DNA from: Longirhabdus pacifica
Lineage (GTDB): Bacteria > Bacillota > Bacilli > Paenibacillales > DSM-105158
Assembly (NCBI RefSeq): GCF_004115085.1
Contig: NZ_QXJP01000001.1
Span: 62,001 to 126,000 of the forward strand
Direction of reading: 5' to 3'
DNA length: 64,000 bases
Shown one piece after another: positions 1-9,645 of the stretch (position 1 is its first letter; the number at the start of each line of letters is the position of its first letter). The notes beneath the pieces were generated by a model, which had not been told where the DNA came from, searched no databases, and saw nothing but the letters and a program-made list of their open reading frames with translations. The position numbers and the translations under genes are program-made.

Positions 1-1056
1 TTAAAGCAGCTAATCGTTCAAGCACTTGGCGAGAACTGTAATACGGATGAAATATTATCGCTCTTCTCTTCCCATTTACATACCTTAACGGCGCAAAAAG
101 CATCGTTACTAACAGAAATCAAAAAAACTTACGATAACACGGTTGAACATCATAATGAACACCGTAACAACGTGACATTATGGAAAGAAGAACATAACTT
201 TCAGTTGTTCATGAAACAATTCGGTTATGAAATGGTTCATCCTGCTGCTATCCATCTCCCTATGCTACAAGAAGTACCAGAACAGTTATTACATTTAATA
301 GAGAGTCAATCTTCTTACTCTGCTATGACAGGTAACAGTCAAGACAATGAAGATTGGAATGTTCACGCTCAGAGGATAAGTGATGCACTTCCAGCTTCTA
401 AAAGGGAAGAGTTTGCGCGTCTGCTTTCTGTGTTTCGTGATAGTCTCATACGAACAGAAAATGATGATTACATGTTGCAAAAAGGTGCAGCGATGATTAG
501 AGTTATTTTACTACAAATGGGCGAGCGGTTAGTTGATGAAGGATTGCTAGAAGAGCGAGAACATATTTTTCATCTGCATGAAGCAGAGTTATTATCATGG
601 ATCGATGGACAGCAAACACAGATAAAGTTACATCATAGAATAACGGCATTTGAGCAAAATAAAAAGAAAAATCCGAAAATCACCTTACAATGGAATGAAA
701 ATCAAGATGCGCTCATTCACCGAGAAAAGAAAATGTGGACAGGCGTTCCAGCATCACCAGGCATAGCAGAAGGTGAAGTGTATGTGATTCAGCATATTTT
801 AGAGCGAAGTACGTATAGTTATATACCAGAAGGTGCCATCGTAGTCGCTCCGATGTTGACTCCTCATTTATCTTACAACTTAGTAACAGCTGCTGGCATT
901 ATCACAGAAGTGGGAGGTATCCTTTCACACGGTGCTATTTTTGCTCGCGAAGCGGGTATACCAGCTATCGTATCCGTGCCATCCGCTTTAAAAGTGTTGC
1001 AGCAAGGAGATAAGGTAAGGATTGATGCACATCAAGGGATCATTACAAAAATATAA
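1..1056 (+). CDS. PEP-utilising enzyme, C-terminal part (partial at window edge)
   Basis: The reading frame is open from base 1, so the start lies upstream of the window; 351 codons are visible. The last 100 residues carry the PEP-utiliser swivelling domain with the phospho-histidine motif GGILSHGAIFARE, which shuttles phosphate between nucleotide-binding and PEP/pyruvate-binding domains. A C-terminal mobile domain is the order seen in PEP synthase-like proteins and rifampin phosphotransferase, rather than PPDK or enzyme I. The helical region before it is poorly conserved, and the diagnostic N-terminal ATP-grasp part is missing, so the substrate cannot be named. It ends about 160 bp before trxA with no obvious terminator. 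Confidence 0.75.
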   Translation, partial: LKQLIVQALGENCNTDEILSLFSSHLHTLTAQKASLLTEIKKTYDNTVEHHNEHRNNVTLWKEEHNFQLFMKQFGYEMVHPAAIHLPMLQEVPEQLLHLIESQSSYSAMTGNSQDNEDWNVHAQRISDALPASKREEFARLLSVFRDSLIRTENDDYMLQKGAAMIRVILLQMGERLVDEGLLEEREHIFHLHEAELLSWIDGQQTQIKLHHRITAFEQNKKKNPKITLQWNENQDALIHREKKMWTGVPASPGIAEGEVYVIQHILERSTYSYIPEGAIVVAPMLTPHLSYNLVTAAGIITEVGGILSHGAIFAREAGIPAIVSVPSALKVLQQGDKVRIDAHQGIITKI

Positions 1057-1145
1057 GCTCCGTTGTAACTTGTCACTGCTTTAAAATAATCTTGCAGATC
1101 GATGTAACAAACAACCACGTCAGAAAAAACATGAAAACTGTACGG

Positions 1146-1175
1146 TTATGAAATATCAAAAAAGTATGATATAAT
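1146..1175 (+). promoter_or_regulatory. candidate SigA promoter of trxA
   Basis: A perfect -10 TATAAT at 1170-1175 lies 18 bp after a weak -35 TTATGA at 1146-1151, about 45 bp before the trxA start. An overlapping TATGAT at 1165-1170 is an alternative -10. The -35 is poor, so an activator or another sigma factor may contribute. Confidence 0.35.
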
Positions 1176-1218
1176 AAATTTGTTTATTGAATATTAGTTG
1201 CTGAGGGAGGTTTCAATC

Positions 1219-1536
1219 ATGGCGATAGTAAATGTATCCGACCAGGATTTTAACGTTGAAGTAGAAAAAGAAGGAACTGTACTTGTTGATTTTTGGGCAC
1301 CTTGGTGTGGACCATGTAAAATGATTGCACCCGTGCTTGAAGAAATAGATCAAGAAATTGGTGACAATGTAAAGATTGCTAAAGTAAACGTAGATGACAA
1401 TCAAGAAACGGCATCTCGTTTTGGTGTCATGAGCATACCGACATTAATTTTGTTTAAAGATGGAGAGCCAGTGGACAAAGTTGTTGGTTTCCAACCTAAA
1501 GACGCATTGAAGGCAGTCATTAGTCGTCACATGTAA
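1219..1536 (+). CDS. trxA: thioredoxin
   Basis: Small cytosolic dithiol oxidoreductase of 105 residues, the usual thioredoxin length. The redox motif WCGPC is at residues 29-33 inside the signature [11 protein letters not shown], and the cis-proline loop SIPT follows at about residue 74. It reduces disulfides in ribonucleotide reductase, peroxiredoxins and other clients using electrons from thioredoxin reductase. The ATG at 1219 is chosen over an upstream in-frame TTG at 1198 because GAGGGAGG (1203-1210) sits 8 bases before it. It is followed by its own terminator and then uvrC, the same order as in B. subtilis. Confidence 0.97.
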   Translation: MAIVNVSDQDFNVEVEKEGTVLVDFWAPWCGPCKMIAPVLEEIDQEIGDNVKIAKVNVDDNQETASRFGVMSIPTLILFKDGEPVDKVVGFQPKDALKAVISRHM

Positions 1537-1668
1537 TGATTCATTATCCATAATACAAGTTGAAGATACATCGTATACCTTTGCAGACGTCCTATAGTAA
1601 GTCTTAGTCTGGATGAACCTATAAGAAGTCACTTCTGTGTACGGTCTTTCATCTTATATGTCAGGTGT

Positions 1669-1698
1669 AGCCCCCTTAAGAAATTTCGGGGGCTTTTT
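1669..1698 (+). terminator. intrinsic terminator after trxA
   Basis: Stem AGCCCCC (1669-1675) pairs with GGGGGCT (1688-1694) and is followed by a T run. It separates trxA from uvrC. Confidence 0.85.
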
Positions 1699-1757
1699 CC
1701 TTATTCCATGTATCGTATATAATATAGTCATAGTAAAACAAGTGAAGGAAGATGGCG

Positions 1758-3572
1758 ATGGATACCAAACAAATGATCACCAATAAACTTGCCCTTTTAC
1801 CTCAACATCCAGGATGTTATTTAATGAAGGATGAGCAGGGAGTCATTATTTATGTGGGCAAAGCAAAAATATTAAAAAATCGCGTTCGATCTTATTTTAC
1901 AGGCAGTCATGATGCGAAGACACAGAAGATGGTCAGTCTTATCGCTGACTTCGAATATATTGTTACAAGCAGTAATTTAGAAGCACTTATTCTTGAATGT
2001 AATCTGATTAAAAAGCATCATCCAAGATACAATGTATTGCTGAAAGACGATAAAACGTATCCCTATATAAAAATCACGAATGAGAAACATCCTAGGTTAA
2101 TTGTGACGCGTAAAGTGGTGAAAGACAAAGGGAAATATTTTGGACCGTATCCGAGTGCCTATGGGGCGCAGCAAACTAAAAAATTGTTGGATCGACTGTA
2201 TCCCCTGCGTAAATGTGTTACATTGCCAGATAAAGTTTGTTTGTATTATCACATGGGTCAGTGTATTGCACCGTGTGAAAAAGAAATAGCAGCAGAAACG
2301 TACGAAGATATGATGCAACAAATTACGCGCTTTCTTAAAGGCGGACATCTTGAAGTCAAAAAAGAGCTAACGGTAAAAATGCAAGACGCAGCAGAACAGC
2401 TCAACTTTGAACGGGCAAGTGAGTTACGTGATTTAATTAAGCACTTGGACGAGTTAATGGAAAAACAAACGATAACTACATCCGATGCTGTCGATCGAGA
2501 TGTTTTCGGTTTTACCGTAGATAAAGGCTGGATGTGTATACAAATACTATACGCAAGACAAGGAAAAATGATGGAGCGTCACGCCTCTACCTTCCCATAC
2601 TACGGAGATGCATACGATGATTTTATCTCCTTTGTATCCCAGTACTACAGTGACAATCCGGCATTGCCGAAAGAAATTGTGCTGCCACCAACGGAGCAAG
2701 AAGAAGAAATCAAAGAAATGTTGGGCAAATGGTTGCATGTGAACGTGCATATGCCTAAACGTGGATTGAAAAAGCAAATGATGGAGATGGCTGTGGAGAA
2801 TGCTAAAGTGACTTTAGAACAGAAATTCCGCTTAATAGAACGGGATGAAGAAAGAACGGTCCACGCGATTAACAATTTAGGTGTAGCGTTAGGCATTGAA
2901 GGGCTAGAGCGGATTGAAGCGTTTGATAACTCCAATATCCAAGGTACGAACCCTGTCTCTGCGATGGTTGTATTTACAGGAGGAAAACCAGATAAGAAAG
3001 AATATCGGAAATATAAAGTGAAAACGATTCAGGGTGCGAATGATGTAGGCACGATGCGCGAAGTCATACGCCGCCGTTATGAGCGGGTGTTAAAAGAAAA
3101 TCTAACATTACCAGATCTCATTTTAGTGGATGGTGGTAAAGCCCAGATGAACGCCGCTATTGACGTGATTGAAAATGAGTTAGGGCTGTATATCCCGGTT
3201 GCGGGACTTGCCAAAGACAACAAGCATAAAACGGCACAGCTGCTCATCGGTGAGCAGGCCGAAGTGGTACCACTAGCTCGCGACAGTCAAGAGTTTTATT
3301 TGCTGCAACGTATACAGGAAGAAGTGCATCGGTTTGCGATTTCATTTCATCGACAGACGAGATCGAAAAATATGTTTACTTCGAAGTTAGATGACATTCC
3401 TGGCATCGGGGAGAAGCGAAAAAAGAAGTTGTTAAAGCACTTTGGATCATTGAAAAAAATAAAAGAGGCAGAAATCGAAGATTTCAAACCTCTTGGCATT
3501 AGTGAGAATTTAGCAAAAAACATTAAACATCATTTACAGGATTCATCTGAGAATGCTGCTCCGGAGGAGTAG
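1758..3572 (+). CDS. uvrC: excinuclease ABC subunit C
   Basis: UvrC makes both incisions around a DNA lesion after UvrA and UvrB have marked it in nucleotide excision repair. The 604-residue protein shows the N-terminal GIY-YIG nuclease ([14 protein letters not shown]), a UVR UvrB-contact motif near residues 200-235, the RNase H-like second nuclease ([17 protein letters not shown]), and C-terminal helix-hairpin-helices ([10 protein letters not shown]). The start at 1758 is favoured over ATG 1752 because GAAGGAAG ends at 1751, leaving 6 bases of spacer for 1758 and none for 1752. A TATAAT lies at 1718-1723. Its last 50 bases overlap the convergent membrane protease gene. Confidence 0.96.
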   Translation: MDTKQMITNKLALLPQHPGCYLMKDEQGVIIYVGKAKILKNRVRSYFTGSHDAKTQKMVSLIADFEYIVTSSNLEALILECNLIKKHHPRYNVLLKDDKTYPYIKITNEKHPRLIVTRKVVKDKGKYFGPYPSAYGAQQTKKLLDRLYPLRKCVTLPDKVCLYYHMGQCIAPCEKEIAAETYEDMMQQITRFLKGGHLEVKKELTVKMQDAAEQLNFERASELRDLIKHLDELMEKQTITTSDAVDRDVFGFTVDKGWMCIQILYARQGKMMERHASTFPYYGDAYDDFISFVSQYYSDNPALPKEIVLPPTEQEEEIKEMLGKWLHVNVHMPKRGLKKQMMEMAVENAKVTLEQKFRLIERDEERTVHAINNLGVALGIEGLERIEAFDNSNIQGTNPVSAMVVFTGGKPDKKEYRKYKVKTIQGANDVGTMREVIRRRYERVLKENLTLPDLILVDGGKAQMNAAIDVIENELGLYIPVAGLAKDNKHKTAQLLIGEQAEVVPLARDSQEFYLLQRIQEEVHRFAISFHRQTRSKNMFTSKLDDIPGIGEKRKKKLLKHFGSLKKIKEAEIEDFKPLGISENLAKNIKHHLQDSSENAAPEE

Positions 3573-5205
3573 CATTTTTTCGAAACCACTTGTGAGCGAA
3601 GAAGATCGCAAATCCGACAAGTGCAGGGAACACAATGTAAAATAAAGTAACGAGACCATAGGATGTGCTTAATGCCATCAAGCTTAATCCCATGAGGACG
3701 CTATCCATCGTTGCATGTGCAAAAATCGCTGTAATGAACCCACGCTTTAAGTAAATGAAAGTGAAAATAAGGCCTAGTAATGTAACCTCGATCACTCTAG
3801 TGTACCAAGGGAAAATCGGATAAGCGATATGACCCAGTGACCAGATAAAACTAGGAATGAGTGCTGCTAAGAACGTGCTTTTCAACCATTTTTTGAAAAT
3901 ATTAAATCCAAATAATCGATACACTGCTTCTTCTGATATAGCTGCAATCCATGCTAGCAGTGGGAATAGTGCAGGGTAAAGCATGTTAAACGGTGTTAGT
4001 GTTAAGTCATTCACCGTCCATACCCCATATTGCTCCGTGCCGATATACAAATACAGTTGCTGGAAGGCAAAAATGATGAGGAAATATAAATATCCTCTTC
4101 CCATCGCAGTTAAAACATGTTTACCGTAATCTTTTTCTTTCCATTTTGGCCATAAATATTCTTTGTGCTGCATTTTCAACATACCATGACCTGTTGCAAG
4201 ACTAAAGTAGGTGATGACAGCCAATACAAGTAAGAAAATCAAATTAATCAGCTGGTTTGCAATAGCTAGTTCCATGGCATTCGTTTCGTTTATCACCCTG
4301 GATAATGTAGCAGGTAACGTATTGTATGCGTACAAAATAGAAATCGCGGCGACGATGATGGATAATAAGATGCCAGTTCTAAACGTAATAGCTTTGCGAT
4401 ATACAATCGTCATCACAATAATAAGTACGTAAAACGAGAAAGAAGCAATAAGATTAATCCACTCTCCTCTTTCTCTTGCTTCTAACGTTTCAGATAGCCA
4501 CGCTTTAAACGTGCTAGGAGCTTCGAATTGAGTTTCATATGCTGTAATGTTCCCTGCCTGCACTTCAAACGTTGCATATAACGCAGCACCTTCAAAATTG
4601 GTGGTTTGATGTTCCAAAATAAGTTGACCTTGTTCAGGATCACTGGAGAATAGCTTCCAATCCGTAAATGTCATGTTGTTATTCTCCATATAATTTCTTA
4701 CAGTCGCTAAAGCATCTGTTTCGTTAAAATCGCTTGTATCTCTGAATGCGTTCATTTTCTGTTTAAAACCGATTACATTATTGTCATTCATGTGTACATG
4801 AACAAGATAGGCATCGTTTGACATTGCATCTTGCACTAACACTTGATAAAATTCAATAGGATAAGATTCACCGTATTCTTTTTGGTATCCAGTTAGTTCA
4901 TTTTTTGCAATGTATGCACTAAATGGAAGGTTGGTCTGTAATACCGTAGACATTTGTAATGAAGTGTTGCCAAAATAAGAAGATATGAAGGTCGATGCTG
5001 TTTCCTCTGCTTCTTGTTTGGAAATGAACTGGCTCTGAGCTGCTCTGAATTGGTCCTGATCTTCAATTTTCGTTAAATCGATCCCTTCATCAGAGAGCAT
5101 ACTATATGTACGAAGTGCCAAAATAATAAAGATAACGAAAAAACTAACAATGGGTAAAATAATTTCAATTACATTTAAATAACGAGGACTTTTATTTTCT
5201 GACAT
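3523..5205 (-). CDS. CPBP-family (CAAX-like) intramembrane metalloprotease
   Basis: A 560-residue polytopic membrane protein. One N-terminal membrane segment is followed by a long, mostly soluble region (about residues 40-240), then about eight hydrophobic segments. The C-terminal third has the three CPBP/Abi motifs: EEAVYR (EExxxR), FIWSLGH (FxxxH) and HATMD (HxxxD/N), which form the metal site of Rce1-like proteases. The soluble N-terminal region is longer than in most family members and may be extracytoplasmic. Start: AAGGAGA at 5218-5212 is 6 bases from ATG 5205; the in-frame TTG at 5211 would touch the RBS. Substrate unknown. It overlaps the end of uvrC tail to tail by 50 bp. Confidence 0.8.
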   Translation of the reverse strand: MSENKSPRYLNVIEIILPIVSFFVIFIILALRTYSMLSDEGIDLTKIEDQDQFRAAQSQFISKQEAEETASTFISSYFGNTSLQMSTVLQTNLPFSAYIAKNELTGYQKEYGESYPIEFYQVLVQDAMSNDAYLVHVHMNDNNVIGFKQKMNAFRDTSDFNETDALATVRNYMENNNMTFTDWKLFSSDPEQGQLILEHQTTNFEGAALYATFEVQAGNITAYETQFEAPSTFKAWLSETLEARERGEWINLIASFSFYVLIIVMTIVYRKAITFRTGILLSIIVAAISILYAYNTLPATLSRVINETNAMELAIANQLINLIFLLVLAVITYFSLATGHGMLKMQHKEYLWPKWKEKDYGKHVLTAMGRGYLYFLIIFAFQQLYLYIGTEQYGVWTVNDLTLTPFNMLYPALFPLLAWIAAISEEAVYRLFGFNIFKKWLKSTFLAALIPSFIWSLGHIAYPIFPWYTRVIEVTLLGLIFTFIYLKRGFITAIFAHATMDSVLMGLSLMALSTSYGLVTLFYIVFPALVGFAIFFAHKWFRKNATPPEQHSQMNPVNDV

Positions 5206-5454
5206 ATACAATCTCCTTCATTTCAGTGGTTTTTCATGTATTTTTCATTATTGTACTATTTTCATGCTTTGCATGTCATTCTAATGGCGCAAGCGTATAA
5301 TGCATATGTGCAAATGAAATGCATGCCATGGTATACTGCTAATGGTGCGTACATGATAATAGTATGCCTCAACAAAGCCCTTTATTGCAACGATGGAATG
5401 AAAGATGTTCTTAACTAATTCTTAACTAACATAGATCTATCAGGAGTGAAAAAA
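5206..5454. other. divergent intergenic region between protease and ktrC-like genes
   Basis: A 249-bp AT-rich region that should hold the promoters of both divergent genes. It contains several TGCAT and ATGCAT words around 5280-5330. A c-di-AMP (ydaO-type) riboswitch, which precedes some potassium transport genes, was looked for and not recognised. I see no protein-coding content. Confidence 0.4.
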
Positions 5455-6114
5455 ATGAAGCAAAAACAATTTGTCGTCATTGGACTAGGTGGCTTCGGTT
5501 CCAATGTAGCGATTGAGTTAATTAATCAAGGATACGAAGTGCTTGGCATCGATTTAGACGAACATATTGCCAGTGAGCACAGTACGTTGCTAACGCATGT
5601 CGTTAGTGCAGATGCTACAGATGAAGATGTCATTAGATCACTGGGCATTACTAATTTTGACTGTGCTATCTTGTCTATCGGAGAACATATTCAAGCTGGT
5701 ATTATGGCTGCAATCATATTGAAAGAACTCGGTGTGAAACAAATTGTTGCCAAAGCGGTTTCTGAACTGCATGGTCGCGTATTAGAAAAAATAGGCGTAG
5801 ACAAAATAATTTACCCAGAAAAAGAAGTTGCCATTCGCATCGCACATCAAATTGTACAGCCCAAAACATTGGATTACATTAGTTTATCTAAAAACTGCAA
5901 CATAGCAGAATTTTCGGTTCCTAGTAAAATCTGCGGAAAAAAAGTGGAGGAACTAAAGTTGCATAAATCTGGTTGTGACGTTGTTGCCATTCATACTAAA
6001 AATGATGCTATCGTATCGCCAGATCAAAGCTTTGTCCTATGCGAGCAAGATAAGCTCTTGTTAATCGGTTCCCCCAAACAAATCGAAAGATTTGAACATG
6101 AACTTATGAAGTAA
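5455..6114 (+). CDS. ktrC: Ktr/Trk potassium channel regulatory subunit (RCK)
   Basis: A cytosolic gating ring subunit for a KtrB/KtrD-type potassium channel. The 219-residue protein has an N-terminal RCK_N Rossmann domain with GLGGFGSNVA for nucleotide binding and the acidic residue of GIDLDE, then an RCK_C domain (about residues 135-219) that in KtrA and KtrC binds c-di-AMP. Length matches B. subtilis KtrA/KtrC (about 221). No membrane subunit gene is adjacent, as for B. subtilis ktrC. ATG 5455 has AGGAG at 5442-5446 with 8 bases of spacer. The last 11 bases overlap the convergent LysR gene. KtrA rather than KtrC cannot be excluded. Confidence 0.8.
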   Translation: MKQKQFVVIGLGGFGSNVAIELINQGYEVLGIDLDEHIASEHSTLLTHVVSADATDEDVIRSLGITNFDCAILSIGEHIQAGIMAAIILKELGVKQIVAKAVSELHGRVLEKIGVDKIIYPEKEVAIRIAHQIVQPKTLDYISLSKNCNIAEFSVPSKICGKKVEELKLHKSGCDVVAIHTKNDAIVSPDQSFVLCEQDKLLLIGSPKQIERFEHELMK

Positions 6115-7000
6115 CCCGATTGTGTAACACACTAGCAGCATGTGAGATGCGCTCCAGCAATACACTGGACAGTTCCAGCTCTTTTTTATAAATAAGGGAT
6201 GTTGTCCTTGTTGTATGTTGCAATTCTTCCATTGGAATAATGATGAGTTCATCTCCTGCAATTTTCCTAATATAGGATTGTGGAAGTACAGTGGCGAAAT
6301 TGCAGCTTACGACAAGTCGTGTAATCGCTTCAAAAGAATCAATTTCCATCCTTATGTCAGGATGTACTGCATATTTTAACAACACTTCATCCATGAGAAC
6401 TCGGTACATCGATTCGGTAGAAAACAATACCATAGGTAAATCATTTAACATATGAATATGACCTTGTTTTAACGTAGCGAGTGGATGACTATCTCCAACT
6501 ACAAGTGCAAGATTATCTTCAAATATCGGTATGCAATGCAAATCAGCATGGTCGATATTGGAGGCAACAATCCCGATATCCACTCTATCTTCCTTAACAA
6601 GGCTCAGTATTTCATGTGTTTTTCCTGTTCGCGCATTTAGATCCAGTGGGAATCCATCTGCAATGATAAGTGAAATAAAATCTGGGAATGTCGATTGAAG
6701 TGTGGTTAGGCTTGCTCCTATCGTTAGTTTGTTGTTTGATTCTGGCTTATAGTCAGCAAGCGCATGATGAAATTTTTTTTGCAATGTACTCATTTGTTGT
6801 GCATACCCATAGGTTACTTTTCCAATCTCTGTTAACACTAATTTTTTTCCTTTTCTCTCAAACAACGTAACACCTAGTTCTGCTTCTAACTTAGATATTT
6901 TACGTGACAATGCTGGTTGTGAAATATTGAGCGTTTTAGAAGCCTGATTCAAACTGCCATGCTCCACAACCGCTTTGAAAAATATAATCTCATCTTGCAT
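6104..7000 (-). CDS. LysR-family transcriptional regulator, divergent from sdhCAB
   Basis: A 298-residue LysR regulator. The N-terminal winged HTH (residues 1-60, recognition helix around ISQPALSRKISKLE) is followed by a two-lobed effector-binding domain. It is transcribed away from sdhC with about 210 bp between the two starts; LysR proteins in this arrangement commonly control the divergent operon and themselves. The intergenic region has two palindromes, one of the ATAA-N7-TTAT form reported for CcpC in B. subtilis. The protein itself does not look like a CcpC orthologue. RBS GGGAG at 7015-7011 is about 10 bases from the ATG. Effector unknown. Confidence 0.85.
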   Translation of the reverse strand: MQDEIIFFKAVVEHGSLNQASKTLNISQPALSRKISKLEAELGVTLFERKGKKLVLTEIGKVTYGYAQQMSTLQKKFHHALADYKPESNNKLTIGASLTTLQSTFPDFISLIIADGFPLDLNARTGKTHEILSLVKEDRVDIGIVASNIDHADLHCIPIFEDNLALVVGDSHPLATLKQGHIHMLNDLPMVLFSTESMYRVLMDEVLLKYAVHPDIRMEIDSFEAITRLVVSCNFATVLPQSYIRKIAGDELIIIPMEELQHTTRTTSLIYKKELELSSVLLERISHAASVLHNRVTS

Positions 7001-7021
7001 CTTACTGACTACTCCCTTCTC

Positions 7022-7089
7022 TTATAACTAATCGTTATAACACATTATAATATAATTGCAGTTCCATTATAAGTCATAAAGCGTTATGA
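7022..7089. promoter_or_regulatory. two palindromic operator candidates between lysR and sdhC
   Basis: First palindrome: TTATAAC-TAATC-GTTATAA at 7022-7040, perfect 7-bp arms, which contains ATAA-N7-TTAT. Second: TCATAA-AGCG-TTATGA at 7074-7089, perfect 6-bp arms. The first is next to the lysR start and the second is 55-60 bp upstream of the sdhC -10 box, a typical recognition and activation site layout for LysR proteins. Confidence 0.5.
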
Positions 7090-7143
7090 TAAGAAAGACA
7101 CAAAATGTTTAAAACTTTGACTTTATTTATTCACATTTTTATT

Positions 7144-7152
7144 TGCTATAAT
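7144..7152 (+). promoter_or_regulatory. extended -10 promoter of sdhCAB
   Basis: TGC-TATAAT, an extended -10 with a perfect TATAAT at 7147-7152, lies 57 bp before the sdhC ATG. The only TTGAC-like -35 (7117-7122) is 24 bp upstream, too far for normal spacing, consistent with an extended -10 or activator-dependent promoter. Confidence 0.5.
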
Positions 7153-7208
7153 TTATGGATGTAGATGAAGTTAACGGACTGGTATTGAACAAGGGGGAAA
7201 GTAAACTT

Positions 7209-7871
7209 ATGAAACTGAATTCTTTTTATTCGAGGAAGCTTCATTCCTTATTGGGCGTGATTCCATTAGGGTTATTTCTAGTCAATCACTTGCTGACAAA
7301 CTATGAAGCATTCCGTGGGGGACTAGAAAGTTTTAACGACAAAGTAGAATCTATTAATTCTTTACCGCTTATATTATTGCTAGAAATATTCGGGATATGG
7401 TTGCCTCTACTTTATCATGGGGTATACGGGTTATATATTGCATATCAAGCTCGCAATAATGTGAATCGATTCAGTTATTTCCGCAACAAAATGTTTCTTA
7501 TTCAACGCATTACGGGTGTGATTACACTAGTATTTGTAGCTTGGCATATTTTTGATACACGTGTTCAGGTCGCATTAGGAAATGTAACGCATGATCAACT
7601 AGGACAACGAATGCATGAGACGCTGAGTAATCCTATTTTCTTTAGTATTTATATCATTGGAATTATTGCTGCTGTGTTCCATTTTTGTAACGGCATGTGG
7701 TCGTTCTTAGTAAGTTGGGGCATTACCATTGGTCCGAAAGCACAGCGTATCTCTACTTATATTTGGATGACGGCATTTGTTGTGTTGACCATCATGTTTA
7801 TTGTAACTTTGGTAGCGTTTACGGGTGAAGAATTTGCAGCAGTGACAAGCTTGATGTCACATGTAGGATAA
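7209..7871 (+). CDS. sdhC: succinate dehydrogenase cytochrome b558 subunit
   Basis: Membrane anchor of complex II, carrying haem b and the menaquinone site. The 220-residue protein has five hydrophobic helices and matches Firmicute SdhC from its first residues (FYSRKLHSLLGVIPLG). Histidines in the helices (RKLHSLLG, LVNHLL, YHGVYG, AWHIF, VFHFCNG) are candidate haem ligands. ATG 7209 has AAGGGGG about 11 bases upstream; the in-frame ATG at 7155 overlaps the -10 region and is rejected. First gene of sdhCAB, 13 bp before sdhA. Confidence 0.95.
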   Translation: MKLNSFYSRKLHSLLGVIPLGLFLVNHLLTNYEAFRGGLESFNDKVESINSLPLILLLEIFGIWLPLLYHGVYGLYIAYQARNNVNRFSYFRNKMFLIQRITGVITLVFVAWHIFDTRVQVALGNVTHDQLGQRMHETLSNPIFFSIYIIGIIAAVFHFCNGMWSFLVSWGITIGPKAQRISTYIWMTAFVVLTIMFIVTLVAFTGEEFAAVTSLMSHVG

Positions 7872-7884
7872 GGGGTGTAGAATA

Positions 7885-9645
7885 ATGGCTAACAATAAAA
7901 TTATCGTCGTTGGCGGTGGATTAGCAGGTTTAATGGCTGCGGTAAAAGCGGCAGAAGCAGGCGTTCATGTGGATCTATTTTCAGTTGTGCCGGTTAAGCG
8001 CTCACATTCTGTATGTGCGCAAGGTGGAATTAACGGTGCAGTAAATACGAAAGGGGAAGGGGATTCTCCTTGGGAACATTTTGATGATACGGTATACGGT
8101 GGAGACTTCTTAGGAAACCAACCTCCGATTAAAGCGATGTGTGATGCTGCTCCAGGCATTATTCATTTAATGGATAGAATGGGCGTTATGTTTAATCGTA
8201 CCGCTGAAGGATTACTTGATTTCCGTAGATTTGGTGGAACGAAACATCATCGAACTGCATTTGCTGGAGCGACCACTGGACAACAGTTGCTTTATGCATT
8301 AGATGAACAAGTTCGTAGGTACGAGACGGCTGGTTTAGTAACGAAATATGAGCATTGGGAATTTGTATCTGCGGTACTAGATGACGATCAAGTTTGTCGA
8401 GGTATTGCAGCGCAGAGCCTACGTAATATGGAAGTGAAAACATTTTCTGCGGACGCTGTTATTCTTGCAACAGGTGGTCCTGGTATTATTTTCGGTAAGT
8501 CTACAAACTCTGTTATTAACACAGGAACAGCAGCAAGCGCAGTGTACCAACAAGGTGTAAACTACGCAAATGGTGAGTTCATTCAAATTCATCCAACCGC
8601 TATTCCTGGTGATGATAAATTGCGCCTGATGTCTGAATCTGCTCGTGGTGAAGGCGGAAGAGTATGGACGTATAAAGATGGTAAGCCGTGGTACTTCTTA
8701 GAAGAAAAATATCCTGCTTACGGTAACTTAGTTCCGCGTGATATTGCAACGCGAGAAATCTTCCATGTATGTGTAGATTTGAAACTAGGCGTAAACGGTG
8801 AAAATATGGTTTTCCTCGATTTATCACATAAAGATCCAAGAGAGTTAGATGTTAAATTGGGTGGGATTATCGAGATCTATGAAAAATTCATGGGGGATGA
8901 TCCTCGTAAAATTCCAATGAAAATCTTCCCTGCTGTCCACTATTCTATGGGAGGACTTTGGGTAGATTTCAATCAAATGACCAACATTCCAGGTTTGTTT
9001 GCAGCCGGAGAGGTTGATTATCAATTCCATGGTGCCAATCGTCTTGGCGCAAATTCATTGCTCTCTTCCATCTATGGTGGTATGGTTGCAGGACCGAAGG
9101 CGATTGAATACGTGCGTGGATTAGATAAAACAGTCGAAGATGTTTCTAGTGCTGTTTATGATAGAGAGCGTACAAAACAAGAACAAAAATTCAATGATAT
9201 CTTATCGATGGACGGAACGGAAAATCCATATCAACTTCACAAGGAACTTGGTGAGTGGATGACAAATAACGTTACCGTAGTAAGATATAATAAAAACCTA
9301 CAGCAAACAGATGAAAAAATTCAAGAACTAATGGAACGCTATAAAAATATTAACATTCATGATACAGCGAAATGGAGCAATCAAGGTGCTTCCTTTACTC
9401 GTCAATTATGGAATATGTTCGAGTTAGCTAGGGTCATAACGATAGGAGCTTTAAAGCGTGACGAGAGTCGTGGTGCACATTTCAAGCCAGACTTCCCAGA
9501 ACGTAATGATGAAGAGTTTTTGAAAACGACGAAAGCTTCGCATACAGCGAATGGACCAGAAATTTCTTATGAAGAAGTGGATACTTCTCTCATCACTCCT
9601 CGTAAGCGAGACTATACCTCGGATAAGAAAGGAGCGAAAAAGTAA
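7885..9645 (+). CDS. sdhA: succinate dehydrogenase flavoprotein subunit
   Basis: Catalytic subunit of complex II, oxidising succinate to fumarate with covalently bound FAD. The 586-residue protein starts with a dinucleotide-binding VVGGGLAGL and has the flavinylation motif RSHSVCAQGG, with the FAD-linking histidine at residue 41. The catalytic arginine region SARGEGGRVW and the substrate-loop sequence HYSMGGLWV are present. Length matches B. subtilis SdhA (586). It overlaps the sdhB start by one base (TAATG), so translation is likely coupled. Confidence 0.97.
   Translation: MANNKIIVVGGGLAGLMAAVKAAEAGVHVDLFSVVPVKRSHSVCAQGGINGAVNTKGEGDSPWEHFDDTVYGGDFLGNQPPIKAMCDAAPGIIHLMDRMGVMFNRTAEGLLDFRRFGGTKHHRTAFAGATTGQQLLYALDEQVRRYETAGLVTKYEHWEFVSAVLDDDQVCRGIAAQSLRNMEVKTFSADAVILATGGPGIIFGKSTNSVINTGTAASAVYQQGVNYANGEFIQIHPTAIPGDDKLRLMSESARGEGGRVWTYKDGKPWYFLEEKYPAYGNLVPRDIATREIFHVCVDLKLGVNGENMVFLDLSHKDPRELDVKLGGIIEIYEKFMGDDPRKIPMKIFPAVHYSMGGLWVDFNQMTNIPGLFAAGEVDYQFHGANRLGANSLLSSIYGGMVAGPKAIEYVRGLDKTVEDVSSAVYDRERTKQEQKFNDILSMDGTENPYQLHKELGEWMTNNVTVVRYNKNLQQTDEKIQELMERYKNINIHDTAKWSNQGASFTRQLWNMFELARVITIGALKRDESRGAHFKPDFPERNDEEFLKTTKASHTANGPEISYEEVDTSLITPRKRDYTSDKKGAKK

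Noticed and set aside
2645-2935. 96-codon minus-strand frame within uvrC
   Set aside because: Antisense shadow of uvrC, no RBS.
5236-5418. 60-codon plus-strand frame upstream of ktrC
   Set aside because: No ribosome binding site and no coding character; it occupies a divergent promoter region.
5280-5440. c-di-AMP (ydaO) riboswitch before ktrC
   Set aside because: The expected conserved blocks were not found; the ATGCAT words do not form the aptamer.
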